Assembly (NCBI RefSeq): GCF_042685645.1
Contig: NZ_JBHUNX010000001.1
Location: forward strand, 806,001-870,000
Direction: 5' to 3'
Length of the DNA: 64,000 nucleotides
Source: Salininema proteolyticum
Lineage (GTDB): Bacteria; Actinomycetota; Actinomycetes; Mycobacteriales; Micromonosporaceae
Of the stretch, positions 1 to 7,741 are shown piece after piece; positions within the stretch are counted from its first letter, which is position 1, and the number at the start of each line of letters is the position of its first letter. Made by a program: the position numbers and the translations under genes. The notes beneath the pieces are model-generated. The model did no database searches. It had not been told where the DNA came from and worked only from the letters and a program-made list of their open reading frames with translations.

Positions 1-147
1 GCATATCGCGGATTAAAAGCCTACAGGGTCGCGATCGGTAACAGAACCTCGCACCGTCCGTCTCAGCGAAATCTGAGATTCCCAGGTAGCGGCGTCGCGA
101 TGCCTCTCGAACGGGCCCCGGGAGGGTCCCGGCGAGACCTGCCCCGG

Positions 148-160
148 TACGATCGAGCTC
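148..160 (+). promoter_or_regulatory. Leaderless-type -10 box for the first gene
   Basis: TACGAT lies seven bases before the GTG at 161, which would put the transcription start on the start codon. No Shine-Dalgarno motif precedes this GTG. The rest of 1-147 shows no gene that I can support. Confidence 0.5.
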
Positions 161-562
161 GTGTCCGCCAGTAGAATCCCGGCTCGGGAGCGAGCCGTGC
201 GCATCGGAGGAGTGGTCGTGGCCGTCGCCGCGGCGGCGCTCCTGGCCCTAGTGGAGATCTTCCTAGTCCCGCTCAGGGCGGGGGCTACGCAGATCCCCGC
301 TGCCGCCGTGCTCGCCTTCGCGGGCAACTGGCTCCTGGCCGAACTGATCGTGTGGTGGACGCGCAACCCCTGGTCCCTGGTGCTGACGACCGGACTGTGG
401 TTCACGCTCTCGGTGGGGGCGACCATGCCGACGGCGGCCGGGAGCGTGCTCGTGCTCGCCACGCTCAACGGCTACCTCTTCCTGCTGGCGGGGACCGCCG
501 GAGCGGTCGTCGCCATCTTCAAGCACCTCAGGCCCGCCAAGCTTCTAAAGGAGAAAAGATAG
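161..562 (+). CDS. Small integral membrane protein, DUF6113-like
   Basis: This 133-residue protein has a basic N-terminus (to about residue 14) followed by four hydrophobic stretches: about 15-38, 45-65, 71-88 and 92-116. It ends in a Lys/Arg-rich tail (KLLKEKR). Size, topology and position two genes upstream of a GNAT/fdxA/dapC block match the DUF6113 proteins that often lie between mshB and fdxA in actinomycetes; that link rests on context and is inferred. The start is a GTG with a leaderless promoter. Its TAG overlaps the GTG of the next gene (TAGTG), so the two are probably translationally coupled. No function is known. Confidence 0.7.
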   Translation: MSASRIPARERAVRIGGVVVAVAAAALLALVEIFLVPLRAGATQIPAAAVLAFAGNWLLAELIVWWTRNPWSLVLTTGLWFTLSVGATMPTAAGSVLVLATLNGYLFLLAGTAGAVVAIFKHLRPAKLLKEKR

Positions 563-1053
563 TGTCCGACAACGACACCAGGCCCGCCTGGCTGCCCCGC
601 CACTGGGTCTCCATCCTGCTGCTGTTCCTCGGTCTGGCGGCGGCGAACTACGCGGCGCGCTGGTTCCAGAACAGCGACCTCCCCGACTGGGCGACCTCGG
701 AGTCCGGCATCACGGCGCTACTAGTGGTCACGGCGATCCTGGTGCTCGTCCCCGTCCTCGCCGGAGCGCACTGGGCCTACCACTACCCGCAGCGGGAGAT
801 CGTCCCCGACGTGCTGCCGACCATCCTGGCCGCCTGCCTCTGGTCGGTGCTGGTCAACCCGGTCATCACCCCGGGCGGTTCCTTCCTGGACCTCAACGCG
901 ATCCTCTCCAGCTTCGTGGTCACCTTCGCGACCTGGTCGGTCGGCGCCTACGTCGGCTACCTGGTCATGGTCGCCTCCGGCTTCGACCGCCACGGCCGCG
1001 AGCTGCGGAAGACCGAGAAGACCTTCGCCCGCAAGGCGGGGCTGGCAAAATAG
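562..1053 (+). CDS. Hypothetical four-helix membrane protein
   Basis: This 163-residue protein starts at the GTG overlapping the previous stop. AAGGAG at 548-553 gives it a ribosome-binding site, whereas in-frame codons further upstream only extend back through the neighbouring gene. Hydrophobic segments lie at roughly 14-31 (VSILLLFLGLAAANYAA), 44-68, 81-100 and 110-133, followed by a charged cytoplasmic tail rich in Lys/Arg. No enzymatic motif is visible. It is co-transcribed with the DUF6113-like gene and converges on the GNAT gene two bases downstream. It could be a subunit or partner of the first membrane protein; function unknown. Confidence 0.7.
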   Translation: MSDNDTRPAWLPRHWVSILLLFLGLAAANYAARWFQNSDLPDWATSESGITALLVVTAILVLVPVLAGAHWAYHYPQREIVPDVLPTILAACLWSVLVNPVITPGGSFLDLNAILSSFVVTFATWSVGAYVGYLVMVASGFDRHGRELRKTEKTFARKAGLAK

Positions 1054-1054
1054 C

Positions 1055-1975
1055 TCAGACCCTGGTCCGGTACCAGTAGGAGTACTTCTTTTCGAGGCCG
1101 CGGGCCGCGTACAGCGCGATCGCGGCCTCGTTCTCGTGGAAGACCTGGAGGGCGGTGCGCGACGCCCCCTGCGAAGCGCCCCAGTCCTCCAGGGCGTCGA
1201 TGATCCGCGTGGCGAGCCCGCGGCGGCGGTGTCGCGGGTCGACCTCGACCCGCGACAGCATGAGGGCGTCCCGGTGGACGACGCCGCGGCCCCACGCGAC
1301 GATCTCGCCGCCCTCGCGGAGCTCGGCGAAGCCGGCCGTCTCGGAGCCGGTGAGGATGGCGCGCAGGGTCTCCCTGTGCCGCTCGTCGACGCTCTCGAAA
1401 TAGCGCTCGCACGGGGAGTCGGCGATGACGACGGAGGAGCCCGCGGCGCGGGCGCGGATCGGCCCGGCCATGACGACGGACTCGCTGCGCCGCTCCCAGC
1501 CGCGCGCGGCCAGTTCGTCGTCCAGCCGCTTGGCGGGAGGCCCGCTGATGGTGATGATGGGGGGAAGCCCGCGCTCGCCGTACCACTTCTCCGTGTAGGC
1601 GAGGGCCTCGTCCAGGGCGACGTCCGGTTCGCTCAACGCGAGGACGGAGTTCGCGCGGTAGGTGCATCCGTCCGCGGCGCGCAGGAGCCACCCTGAGAAG
1701 CGCTCATTGTCCCTCGCGATCCAGTTCTCGGCAAGGGCCTTCTCAAGGTCTAGGATCTCGCTGAACCGGGTCGGCCGGGGCGGTATCACGCGGGACGCCG
1801 CGATCTCACGGAGCGGGATGGTCTCCGAGGTCCCGGACTCAAAAGAAATGACAATGTCATTGCTGGTCACGGCCTTGAGGATGCCCTTGCGGTCGGTGAA
1901 TTTCGCCCGTCCTCCGGCGGTGGCGGCGCGAACGCGCACCACGACCCTCTCCCCGACGTGTTCCGGTCCCAACAT
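1055..1975 (-). CDS. GNAT acetyltransferase, Rv0428c-like
   Basis: This 306-residue protein has two parts. Residues 1-75 form a small beta-rich domain (GERVVVRVR...FTDRKGILKAV) as found at the N-terminus of the actinobacterial cg3035/Rv0428c family. The C-terminal half is a GNAT fold with the acetyl-CoA pyrophosphate-binding loop VDPRHRRRGLATRII near residue 240 and the late motif HENEAAIALYAARGL. It should transfer an acetyl group to an unidentified amine. The ATG at 1975 is preceded on its strand by AAGGAAAGG. It is divergent from fdxA, with about 90 bases between the start codons. Family assignment is confident; substrate unknown. Confidence 0.85.
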   Translation of the reverse strand: MLGPEHVGERVVVRVRAATAGGRAKFTDRKGILKAVTSNDIVISFESGTSETIPLREIAASRVIPPRPTRFSEILDLEKALAENWIARDNERFSGWLLRAADGCTYRANSVLALSEPDVALDEALAYTEKWYGERGLPPIITISGPPAKRLDDELAARGWERRSESVVMAGPIRARAAGSSVVIADSPCERYFESVDERHRETLRAILTGSETAGFAELREGGEIVAWGRGVVHRDALMLSRVEVDPRHRRRGLATRIIDALEDWGASQGASRTALQVFHENEAAIALYAARGLEKKYSYWYRTRV

Positions 1976-2068
1976 TAGGCTTACCTTTCCTTATCCGCGC
2001 TCTTATGGCGACTAAGCTTGAATATGAGCGCGACTGTCCCGGTGCGCGCAACCCAGAAAGGACGACTC

Positions 2069-2398
2069 GTGACCTATATCATCGCTGAGCCGTGTGTGGA
2101 CCTGCTCGACAAGGCGTGCATCGAGGAATGCCCCGTGGACTGCATCTACGAGGGTAACCGCATGCTCTACATCCACCCTGACGAGTGCGTGGACTGCGGT
2201 GCCTGCGAACCGGTGTGCCCCGTCGAGGCGATCTTCTACGAGGACGACGTTCCGGAGGAATGGGCCGGCTACACCAAGGCGAACTACGACTTCTTCGAGG
2301 AGTTGGGCTCTCCCGGCGGCGCCTCCAACGTGGGCAAGATCGACAACGACCACGAGTTCGTGAAGAACCAGCCCAAGGACATCAACAAGAAGGACTAG
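2069..2398 (+). CDS. fdxA: Ferredoxin FdxA (3Fe-4S/4Fe-4S)
   Basis: This 109-residue acidic electron carrier has two cysteine clusters: an N-terminal CVDLLDKACIEECPVDC, typical of the 3Fe-4S site of actinobacterial seven-iron ferredoxins, and a second CVDCGACEPVCPVEAI for the 4Fe-4S cluster. The chosen GTG (VTYIIAEPC...) matches the family N-terminus and has AAAGGA eight bases upstream. Upstream in-frame ATGs would add a non-conserved extension. It is followed four bases later by dapC, an fdxA-dapC order common in actinomycetes. It acts in the cytoplasm as a redox partner of unknown client enzymes. Confidence 0.93.
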   Translation: MTYIIAEPCVDLLDKACIEECPVDCIYEGNRMLYIHPDECVDCGACEPVCPVEAIFYEDDVPEEWAGYTKANYDFFEELGSPGGASNVGKIDNDHEFVKNQPKDINKKD

Positions 2399-2402
2399 CC
2401 GA

Positions 2403-3524
2403 GTGCCCTACCGCCGTCTGAGGACCGCCAGCCCGGCCCGTCGACTGCCCGCGTTCCCGTGGGACCGCGTCGCGCCGCACAAACGGCGTGCCGCCGAGCA
2501 TCCCGGGGGACTGGTGGACCTCTCGGTGGGGGCACCGGTCGACCCGGTGGCGGAGCCGATCCGGAAGGCCCTGGCCGACGGGGCCGCGATCCCCGGCTAT
2601 CCGGCGACGACCGGCAGCCCGGAACTGCGGGAGGCCGCCGCCTCCTGGCTCTCCCGGCACACCGGCGCCGCCGGGGACTCCTTCGCCGTCCTGCCGACGG
2701 TCGGCTCCAAGGAGCTGGTCGCGAACCTGCCGTGGCAGCTGGGCATCGTGCGCGGCGAGTCCGTCGCCTACCCGTCGATCGCCTACCCCACCTACGAGAT
2801 CGGGGCACTGCTGGCCGGGGCGGACCCGGTACCGGTGCCCGATCCGCGGGAGGCGGCCGGGTCGCGGCTGCGCATGGCCTGGATCAACTTCCCGACCAAC
2901 CCGACCGGCGAGACGGCCTCCGTCGACCGCCTCCGGGCGATCGTCGACTGGGCGCGCCAGTCCGGGGTGGTGCTGGTGAGCGACGAGTGCTACCTGACGC
3001 TCGGCTGGGACGAGGAGCACCCGCCGGTGTCGGTCCTCGACCCGCGAGTCAACGGGGGGTCGACCGAGGGGCTCTTGGCGGCCCACTCGCTGTCCAAGCG
3101 CTCCAACCTGGCCGGCTACCGGTCGGCCTTCCTCGCCGGGGACCCCGACCTGGTCGGGGACCTGCTGGAGATCCGCCGCCACGGCGGCCTCATCATGCCC
3201 TGGCCGGTCCAGTACGCCACGATCGCGGCGCTGAACGACGAGGCGCACGCCGACGAGCAGAAGGAGCGCTACCGCCGCCGACGCGAGGTCCTCGCCGCCG
3301 CGTTCACGGAGGCGGGCTTCCGGATCGACCACTCGCACGCCGGCCTGTACCTGTGGACGACCCGCGGGGAGGACTGCTGGGACACGGTGCGGTGGCTCGC
3401 GGAGCGCGGCATCCTGGCGGCCCCGGGCGAGTTCTACGGCGAAGGCGGGCGCGAACACGTGCGCATCGCCCTGACGACGACCGACGCGCAGGCGGCGGCC
3501 GTCCCGGAGCGGCTCGCCGAATAA
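2403..3524 (+). CDS. dapC: N-succinyldiaminopimelate aminotransferase DapC
   Basis: This 373-residue class I/II PLP aminotransferase should convert N-succinyl-2-amino-6-ketopimelate to N-succinyl-LL-diaminopimelate in the succinylase branch of lysine and peptidoglycan synthesis. Visible motifs are the substrate/PLP loop INFPTNPTGE, the Asp-Glu pair VLVSDECYLTLGW, the PLP-lysine segment SLSKRSNLAGYR and a C-terminal Arg region (HVRIALT). The GTG at 2403 follows the fdxA stop and uses the AAGGA at the end of fdxA. dapD and dapE, which complete the branch, lie about 19 kb away in this window. A strong hairpin follows. Confidence 0.92.
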   Translation: MPYRRLRTASPARRLPAFPWDRVAPHKRRAAEHPGGLVDLSVGAPVDPVAEPIRKALADGAAIPGYPATTGSPELREAAASWLSRHTGAAGDSFAVLPTVGSKELVANLPWQLGIVRGESVAYPSIAYPTYEIGALLAGADPVPVPDPREAAGSRLRMAWINFPTNPTGETASVDRLRAIVDWARQSGVVLVSDECYLTLGWDEEHPPVSVLDPRVNGGSTEGLLAAHSLSKRSNLAGYRSAFLAGDPDLVGDLLEIRRHGGLIMPWPVQYATIAALNDEAHADEQKERYRRRREVLAAAFTEAGFRIDHSHAGLYLWTTRGEDCWDTVRWLAERGILAAPGEFYGEGGREHVRIALTTTDAQAAAVPERLAE

Positions 3525-3545
3525 GAGCCGGCACACGGTCTTGAC

Positions 3546-3582
3546 GAGAAGGGCTCCGAGGCTGCGCCTCGGGGCCCTTCTC
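3546..3582. terminator. Bidirectional hairpin terminator after dapC
   Basis: A 17-bp stem (one G-T pair) with a three-base loop (TGC) sits between dapC and the convergent operon. It can act on both strands. Confidence 0.8.
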
Positions 3583-3681
3583 TCGTCTTCGGCGGGACCC
3601 CCGCGAAGGGTCCCGAGTCCCGTTCGGGGGAACACCGGAGCAGCGCGGCGGCCGGGCCGCTGTTCCCGCTCGGGGAGCTCC

Positions 3682-4158
3682 CTACTCCTCCTCGGGGTCG
3701 CCCTCGTGCGGGACGCCCTGCAGGTAGGCCTGGCCCTCCAGCTCATTGCCGTAGGGGGCGATGAACAGCGGCAGGTTCTCCGGACCCAGCAGGCGCACGT
3801 ACGACCAGAACAGTCGCGCGGCCTCGGCCTCGGAGCGCGCCTCGATGGGCAGCGACAGGTTCACGATGTAGTCCTCGACGGGACCGTGTCCCTCCACCCC
3901 GGCCTCGACGGCCTTCCACCAGGCCTCGTCGACCTCGTGCAGGCCCGGCTCGCACGGGGCCTCGACGGCGACGGGGGAGTCGATCCGCTCGTCCACGACG
4001 ACCTCCCCGCCCGCGCCCTTGCCCAGCGCGTACACTCCCTCGGGGCCTGCCAGGGCGACCTCCGCCCCGTCGGGGACGCCGTCCCACGGCACGGCGGAGA
4101 CCTCGAACGAGACGTGCTCCTTGAACATGTCTTCGTCGACCCTAAGGACATACGGCAT
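3682..4158 (-). CDS. Conserved-looking acidic protein of unknown function
   Basis: This 158-residue, strongly acidic soluble protein starts MPYVLRVDED, has an alternating valine-rich beta-type first half, and a second half with EARSEAEAARLFWSYVRLL followed by LPLFIAPYGNE. No known catalytic motif is seen. The ATG at 4158 has AGAGGT upstream on its strand. It is the last gene of the minus-strand operon FtsK-like ATPase, coiled-coil membrane protein, DivIVA-domain protein. The reading frame of the DivIVA-domain gene runs 298 bases into this gene, which is odd. Function not recognised. Confidence 0.7.
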   Translation of the reverse strand: MPYVLRVDEDMFKEHVSFEVSAVPWDGVPDGAEVALAGPEGVYALGKGAGGEVVVDERIDSPVAVEAPCEPGLHEVDEAWWKAVEAGVEGHGPVEDYIVNLSLPIEARSEAEAARLFWSYVRLLGPENLPLFIAPYGNELEGQAYLQGVPHEGDPEEE

Positions 4159-4466
4159 AAATCGACCTCTGTTTCTCCTGCTGCGGCCTCGCCCTCTCGC
4201 TCGGCCAGCTTCTCGTCCCTCCGGTGGATCTCCCACGCGAGGCGGCGGACCAGGGCGTCCACCTGGGCCATGTCGTAGCCGCGCGCCCGCGTGTCGAAAC
4301 GCAGCGCGGCCAGGGACTCCTCGGTGACCGGCTGGTCGGGCTCGAGCCCGACCGGGACGGCCTCCGACCGCGACCGGAGAGGAGAGCCCTCGGTGGCCCA
4401 CAGGACGATGAACCAGGCGACGCCCGCGGCCAGAACGACCGAGACGGCGGTCAACAACCACGACAT
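3861..4466 (-). CDS. Membrane-anchored DivIVA-domain protein
   Basis: The ATG at 4466 (MSWLLTAVSVV) is preceded by GTAGGGGC and follows the upstream stop by seven bases; an earlier TTG is less likely. Residues 2-23 form one membrane helix. Residues about 50-85 match the short actinobacterial DivIVA domain (LRFDTRARGYDMAQVDALVRRL), which marks proteins located to curved membrane or the septum. Normal-looking sequence ends near residue 102. The frame then stays open for about 99 more codons inside the next gene, giving an Arg/Ser/Pro-rich tail that looks like out-of-frame translation. Either the stop was lost or the tail is genuine. Confidence 0.65.
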   Translation of the reverse strand: MSWLLTAVSVVLAAGVAWFIVLWATEGSPLRSRSEAVPVGLEPDQPVTEESLAALRFDTRARGYDMAQVDALVRRLAWEIHRRDEKLAEREGEAAAGETEVDLCRMSLGSTKTCSRSTSRSRSPPCRGTASPTGRRSPWQAPRECTRWARARAGRSSWTSGSTPPSPSRPRASRACTRSTRPGGRPSRPGWRDTVPSRTTS

Positions 4467-4473
4467 AGCGCCC

Positions 4474-5112
4474 CTACCCGCCGTAGACAATATAGAACAT
4501 CGAACCGATCGTGATCAGGGCCATCGCGACTCCTAGACGTGGGTTACGCTTCTCGGCCCCCTTGGTCCGGCGGCCGCCCCGATGGTACCCGGCCAGCCGC
4601 GGCCGGTTCACGTTGCTCATGACGGCCCACCCGACCATGGCCGCCGCCACCGGCGGCAGCATGATGATCCACAGGACGCCGTCGTAGTCCCTCCCGCCCG
4701 TCTGCGCCAGAGCGACGTTCTGGAACAGGAAGGACCCGAGCATGGCCAGGCCGTAGACCACGCCTTCTCGGATCACATGGGGCGCTTTGGGAAGGAAGGA
4801 CGGCAGCTCGCCCTGCCGCAGCGCCGCCATCCGCTCGTCGCCGGCCTCGCGCACGGCCACCTTCCCGTCGCGCAGCAGCGTCTTGGTGTCGCCCTCGACC
4901 GCCTCGATATCGGTCCCCCGCGGCACCTCGGTGCGCAGCTTCGAGCAGGCGTCGGCCAGCTGGTCGCGCTCGCGGTCGATGGCGCGGCGCAGCTCCCTCA
5001 GGGACGACTTCTGCGCCCCCAGGTCGTCCTGGAGGCGGCGCAGCTCCTCGTCCTGGGACTGCTCCCACTGGCGGAGCTCGTGCACCGCGTCGGTGTAGTC
5101 GGTGTAGGACAT
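4474..5112 (-). CDS. Coiled-coil membrane protein of the FtsK-like operon
   Basis: This 212-residue protein has a predicted coiled coil over about residues 5-60 (heptad-like ELRQWEQSQDEELRRLQDDL), a charged linker, then three hydrophobic helices at about 113-136, 144-166 and 192-210. The ATG at 5112 has GAGGAG/GAGG upstream and lies two bases before the previous gene's TGA ends. It sits between the FtsK-like ATPase and the DivIVA-domain gene, so it is a good candidate membrane anchor for the otherwise soluble ATPase. That partnership is an inference. No family recognised. Confidence 0.75.
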   Translation of the reverse strand: MSYTDYTDAVHELRQWEQSQDEELRRLQDDLGAQKSSLRELRRAIDRERDQLADACSKLRTEVPRGTDIEAVEGDTKTLLRDGKVAVREAGDERMAALRQGELPSFLPKAPHVIREGVVYGLAMLGSFLFQNVALAQTGGRDYDGVLWIIMLPPVAAAMVGWAVMSNVNRPRLAGYHRGGRRTKGAEKRNPRLGVAMALITIGSMFYIVYGG

Positions 5113-5114
5113 CC

Positions 5115-7598
5115 TCACTCCTCGAATTCGTCGAGACGGCCCGCCTGGACGAACGGGACGGTCAGCGTCTGGGCGCCCTCGTGCCGGTCGACGAAGAGGC
5201 AGCGGTTGGTGCGGGGGTTCCACCCGGCCTGGGAGCCGGTGACGGCGTCCGCGTCGGCGGGGGAGACGTTGAGCAGCACCAGGCCGGCGCAGCTCTCGCG
5301 TTTGCCGGAGCCGCCGATGTCGTCGAGGAACCGCCGGGCACCGCGCCACCACCCGATGAGGTGGGTGCGGGACGAGGGGCCCTCCTCCAGGACCTTCCGC
5401 AGGGCCGCCGTGTCGCCGGCGCCGCCGTCGGCTCCGAACCAGATCGCGTAGCGAGGCCGCGGACCCGGCTCGGCGAGCGCCTTCACGTCGAGGTCGGCGA
5501 CGGTGTGCCCCTGTGCGGCCAGGGACTCCTTCAGCGCGCCGGCGGCATCCTCGGTGCCCACGGCGTGCGAGCCGATGTGGAACTCGGCCTCGCCGCCCCG
5601 GTACGTCTTCGCGAGAGACTCGGCCGCCGCGACGAGGAGGTCCGACCCGATCCGCTGCGTCCCGACCACCGCGAGGTGGCGGCCCGGGGTGGGCCCGAAG
5701 GGGAACGACACCGTCGACAGCTCGACATCGACCGCGCGCCCTATGAGCGCGCGCGGCGGCATGTCCGGCCGCAGAGCGGTGTAGCGCGGATCGTCGTCCA
5801 GATGCCGTTCGTCGAAGCCGCGGAACACCAGCGGTTCGGTGTCGTCGCCGCGCCGCTCCCACCACTCGCGGCGCAGGCCCGCGAGCCGTTCCTCGTCGGC
5901 GGTCATGTCGGGGAAGGCGATCAGCCGGTTGTGGCCGCGGATGCCGGCCGCCTCGTTGACGACCGCCTGGCCCACCGCCAGGTCCGCCGCCGCGTCGTTG
6001 TCCTCTTCGAGGAGGTGCTTGGCGCCGGGCAGGGCCACGCGCATGGGGAACTGGCCGAAGATGGAGTCCTTCTTGGCGTACAGGGCCTCGACGCCGCTGA
6101 TGGTCTGGGAGGCCAGGATCATGTGCACGCCGTAGGAGCGGCCCTTGCGGGCCAGCTCCTCGAGGTGCGAGACCGCTTCCCGTGCGACGGTGTCGTTGCC
6201 GGCCAGGAGGACGTGGAACTCGTCGATCACCGCGAGGATCCGGGGGAGCTCCGCCTCCGGGCGGGCCTCGCGCAGCTTGGCGAGGCTGGTGACCCCGGCG
6301 CGCTTCATCATTCCCGCGCGGCGCGACAGCTCCTTGCGCAGGCGGGTCAGGACCGCCAGGCCGTACTGCCGGTCGGACTCGACTCCGACCGCCTTCACCT
6401 GGGGAATCCATGTCGGGTCGCCGGGCGAGGGCGTGAACTCGTTGAAGGAGACGCCCTCCTTGAAGTCCAATAGGTACAGTTCGAGTTCGCGGGGCGAGTA
6501 GCGCGAGGACAGCCCGTAGAGGACGTCCAGGAGGAAGACCGTCTTGCCCGAACCGGTGCGGCCGCCCACCATCCAGTGCGGGGTCGCGTCGTCGAACGAC
6601 AGCGACACCTGTCCGGCGGTGTCCCTTCCGGCCACTGTCGACAGCCCCTTCACCGACGACTCGCTCCACTCGGGGGAGACGACGTCCTCGGGGCGCACGG
6701 TCGCCAGGTCGCGCTGCTTGGCGGCCCGCTGCGCGACGACGGCCTGGGCCGTGCCGGGAGCCAGGGGCTTGGCCAGGACGACGTCCTCGGCCAGTCCGGC
6801 CGCCGCGACCCTCTCCCCGACGGTGAGGTGGACCGTGTTCTCCAACGGCGGCAGCGAATCGCCCTTATAGGAGGGGCGCCAGCCGCAGAGGACCAGGTGC
6901 GTGCGGCTGCGGCGGCCCGCGTGGGCCAGGGCGGCCAGGCGTTCGCGGTGCGCCTTGCCGACTTGAGGTGGCATCCCGGCGACCACCAGCACCTTATAGG
7001 GGTACTCCTCGAGGCTCACTCCCCGTCCGGCGGCCTCGCTCGTCTCCGAGACGTGCTTCTCCCAGTCTCCCAAGAGCCTGGCCAGCCCCATAGCGTCCGT
7101 GGCGACCGGCTGCGCGAGCTCCGCCTCCACCAGCGGACTCAGCGGGGAGAAGACCTGGCCGAGCGTCACGCCGTCGACGAAGCCGAACTCCACCTTGGGA
7201 TAGGCGCCCACGAGCCGGACCAGGAGGGACTGCAGGAACCCCGCCACGCGCGGGTCGGCCGCGTCGCCGTCGGCCGAGAGGTGGCCCGCCCCCAGGAGGT
7301 CCACCAGAACGGGGAAGGCCTCGTCCCCGTCGCCCGACCGTCCGATGCAGACGGCTCCGGAGCGGGGCCGGGACTCGGAGGGCACGGCCGGATCGGCGCC
7401 GTTCTCCGCCAGCCACGGATCGCACAGGCTCTCCGCCCGCGCGGCGATGGAACGGCGCAGCCGCCTGCGCTCGCCCTCGGCGTCCTCGGGCCGCCGGCCG
7501 GCCTCGACCAGTTCGAGGCGGCCCGCGACTTGGTCGGCGGCGGTCTCGGCCCGGCTGAGCCTCTCCGCGGCCGCGCGGATCCTCTTACGCCAACCCAT
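5115..7598 (-). CDS. FtsK/SpoIIIE-family ATPase, soluble
   Basis: This 827-residue protein starts at the ATG at 7598 (MGWRKRIRAAAE), which has AAGGAG eight bases upstream. Residues 10-60 are a coiled coil. Residues 80-330 form a domain with no P-loop. The FtsK/SpoIIIE motor follows, with Walker A GGRTGSGKT near 343-351 and Walker B ILAVIDEFHVLLA near 450-462, then ILASQTISGVEALY. A second ATPase-like unit after about 600 (HLAVVGTQRIGSDLL) has lost its P-loop lysine. There is no membrane segment, unlike FtsK or ESX EccC. Such motors pump DNA or protein across membranes. The partner is probably the coiled-coil membrane protein two bases downstream. Confidence 0.85.
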   Translation of the reverse strand: MGWRKRIRAAAERLSRAETAADQVAGRLELVEAGRRPEDAEGERRRLRRSIAARAESLCDPWLAENGADPAVPSESRPRSGAVCIGRSGDGDEAFPVLVDLLGAGHLSADGDAADPRVAGFLQSLLVRLVGAYPKVEFGFVDGVTLGQVFSPLSPLVEAELAQPVATDAMGLARLLGDWEKHVSETSEAAGRGVSLEEYPYKVLVVAGMPPQVGKAHRERLAALAHAGRRSRTHLVLCGWRPSYKGDSLPPLENTVHLTVGERVAAAGLAEDVVLAKPLAPGTAQAVVAQRAAKQRDLATVRPEDVVSPEWSESSVKGLSTVAGRDTAGQVSLSFDDATPHWMVGGRTGSGKTVFLLDVLYGLSSRYSPRELELYLLDFKEGVSFNEFTPSPGDPTWIPQVKAVGVESDRQYGLAVLTRLRKELSRRAGMMKRAGVTSLAKLREARPEAELPRILAVIDEFHVLLAGNDTVAREAVSHLEELARKGRSYGVHMILASQTISGVEALYAKKDSIFGQFPMRVALPGAKHLLEEDNDAAADLAVGQAVVNEAAGIRGHNRLIAFPDMTADEERLAGLRREWWERRGDDTEPLVFRGFDERHLDDDPRYTALRPDMPPRALIGRAVDVELSTVSFPFGPTPGRHLAVVGTQRIGSDLLVAAAESLAKTYRGGEAEFHIGSHAVGTEDAAGALKESLAAQGHTVADLDVKALAEPGPRPRYAIWFGADGGAGDTAALRKVLEEGPSSRTHLIGWWRGARRFLDDIGGSGKRESCAGLVLLNVSPADADAVTGSQAGWNPRTNRCLFVDRHEGAQTLTVPFVQAGRLDEFEE

Positions 7599-7741
7599 GT
7601 CGCTCCTTCGGATCGGTCCCGCTCGGACACCTAACACTGTACCGAGACCACCGGGACCCGACCGAGGTGACCGCTCTATCACTCCGGACCCTGGCCGCCG
7701 TCCACTAGCCTGGAGAACGCAAACCGGAGAGGGAGGACTCC
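7599..7741. promoter_or_regulatory. Divergent promoter region: FtsK-like operon and SARP gene
   Basis: For the minus strand, TACAGT (complement of 7636-7641) gives a start about 30 bases before the FtsK-like ATG. For the plus strand, TAGCCT (7706-7711) gives a roughly 24-base leader before the SARP ATG, which has a GGGAGG ribosome-binding site. The closeness suggests the regulator may control the ATPase operon; no SARP direct repeat was identified. Confidence 0.45.
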
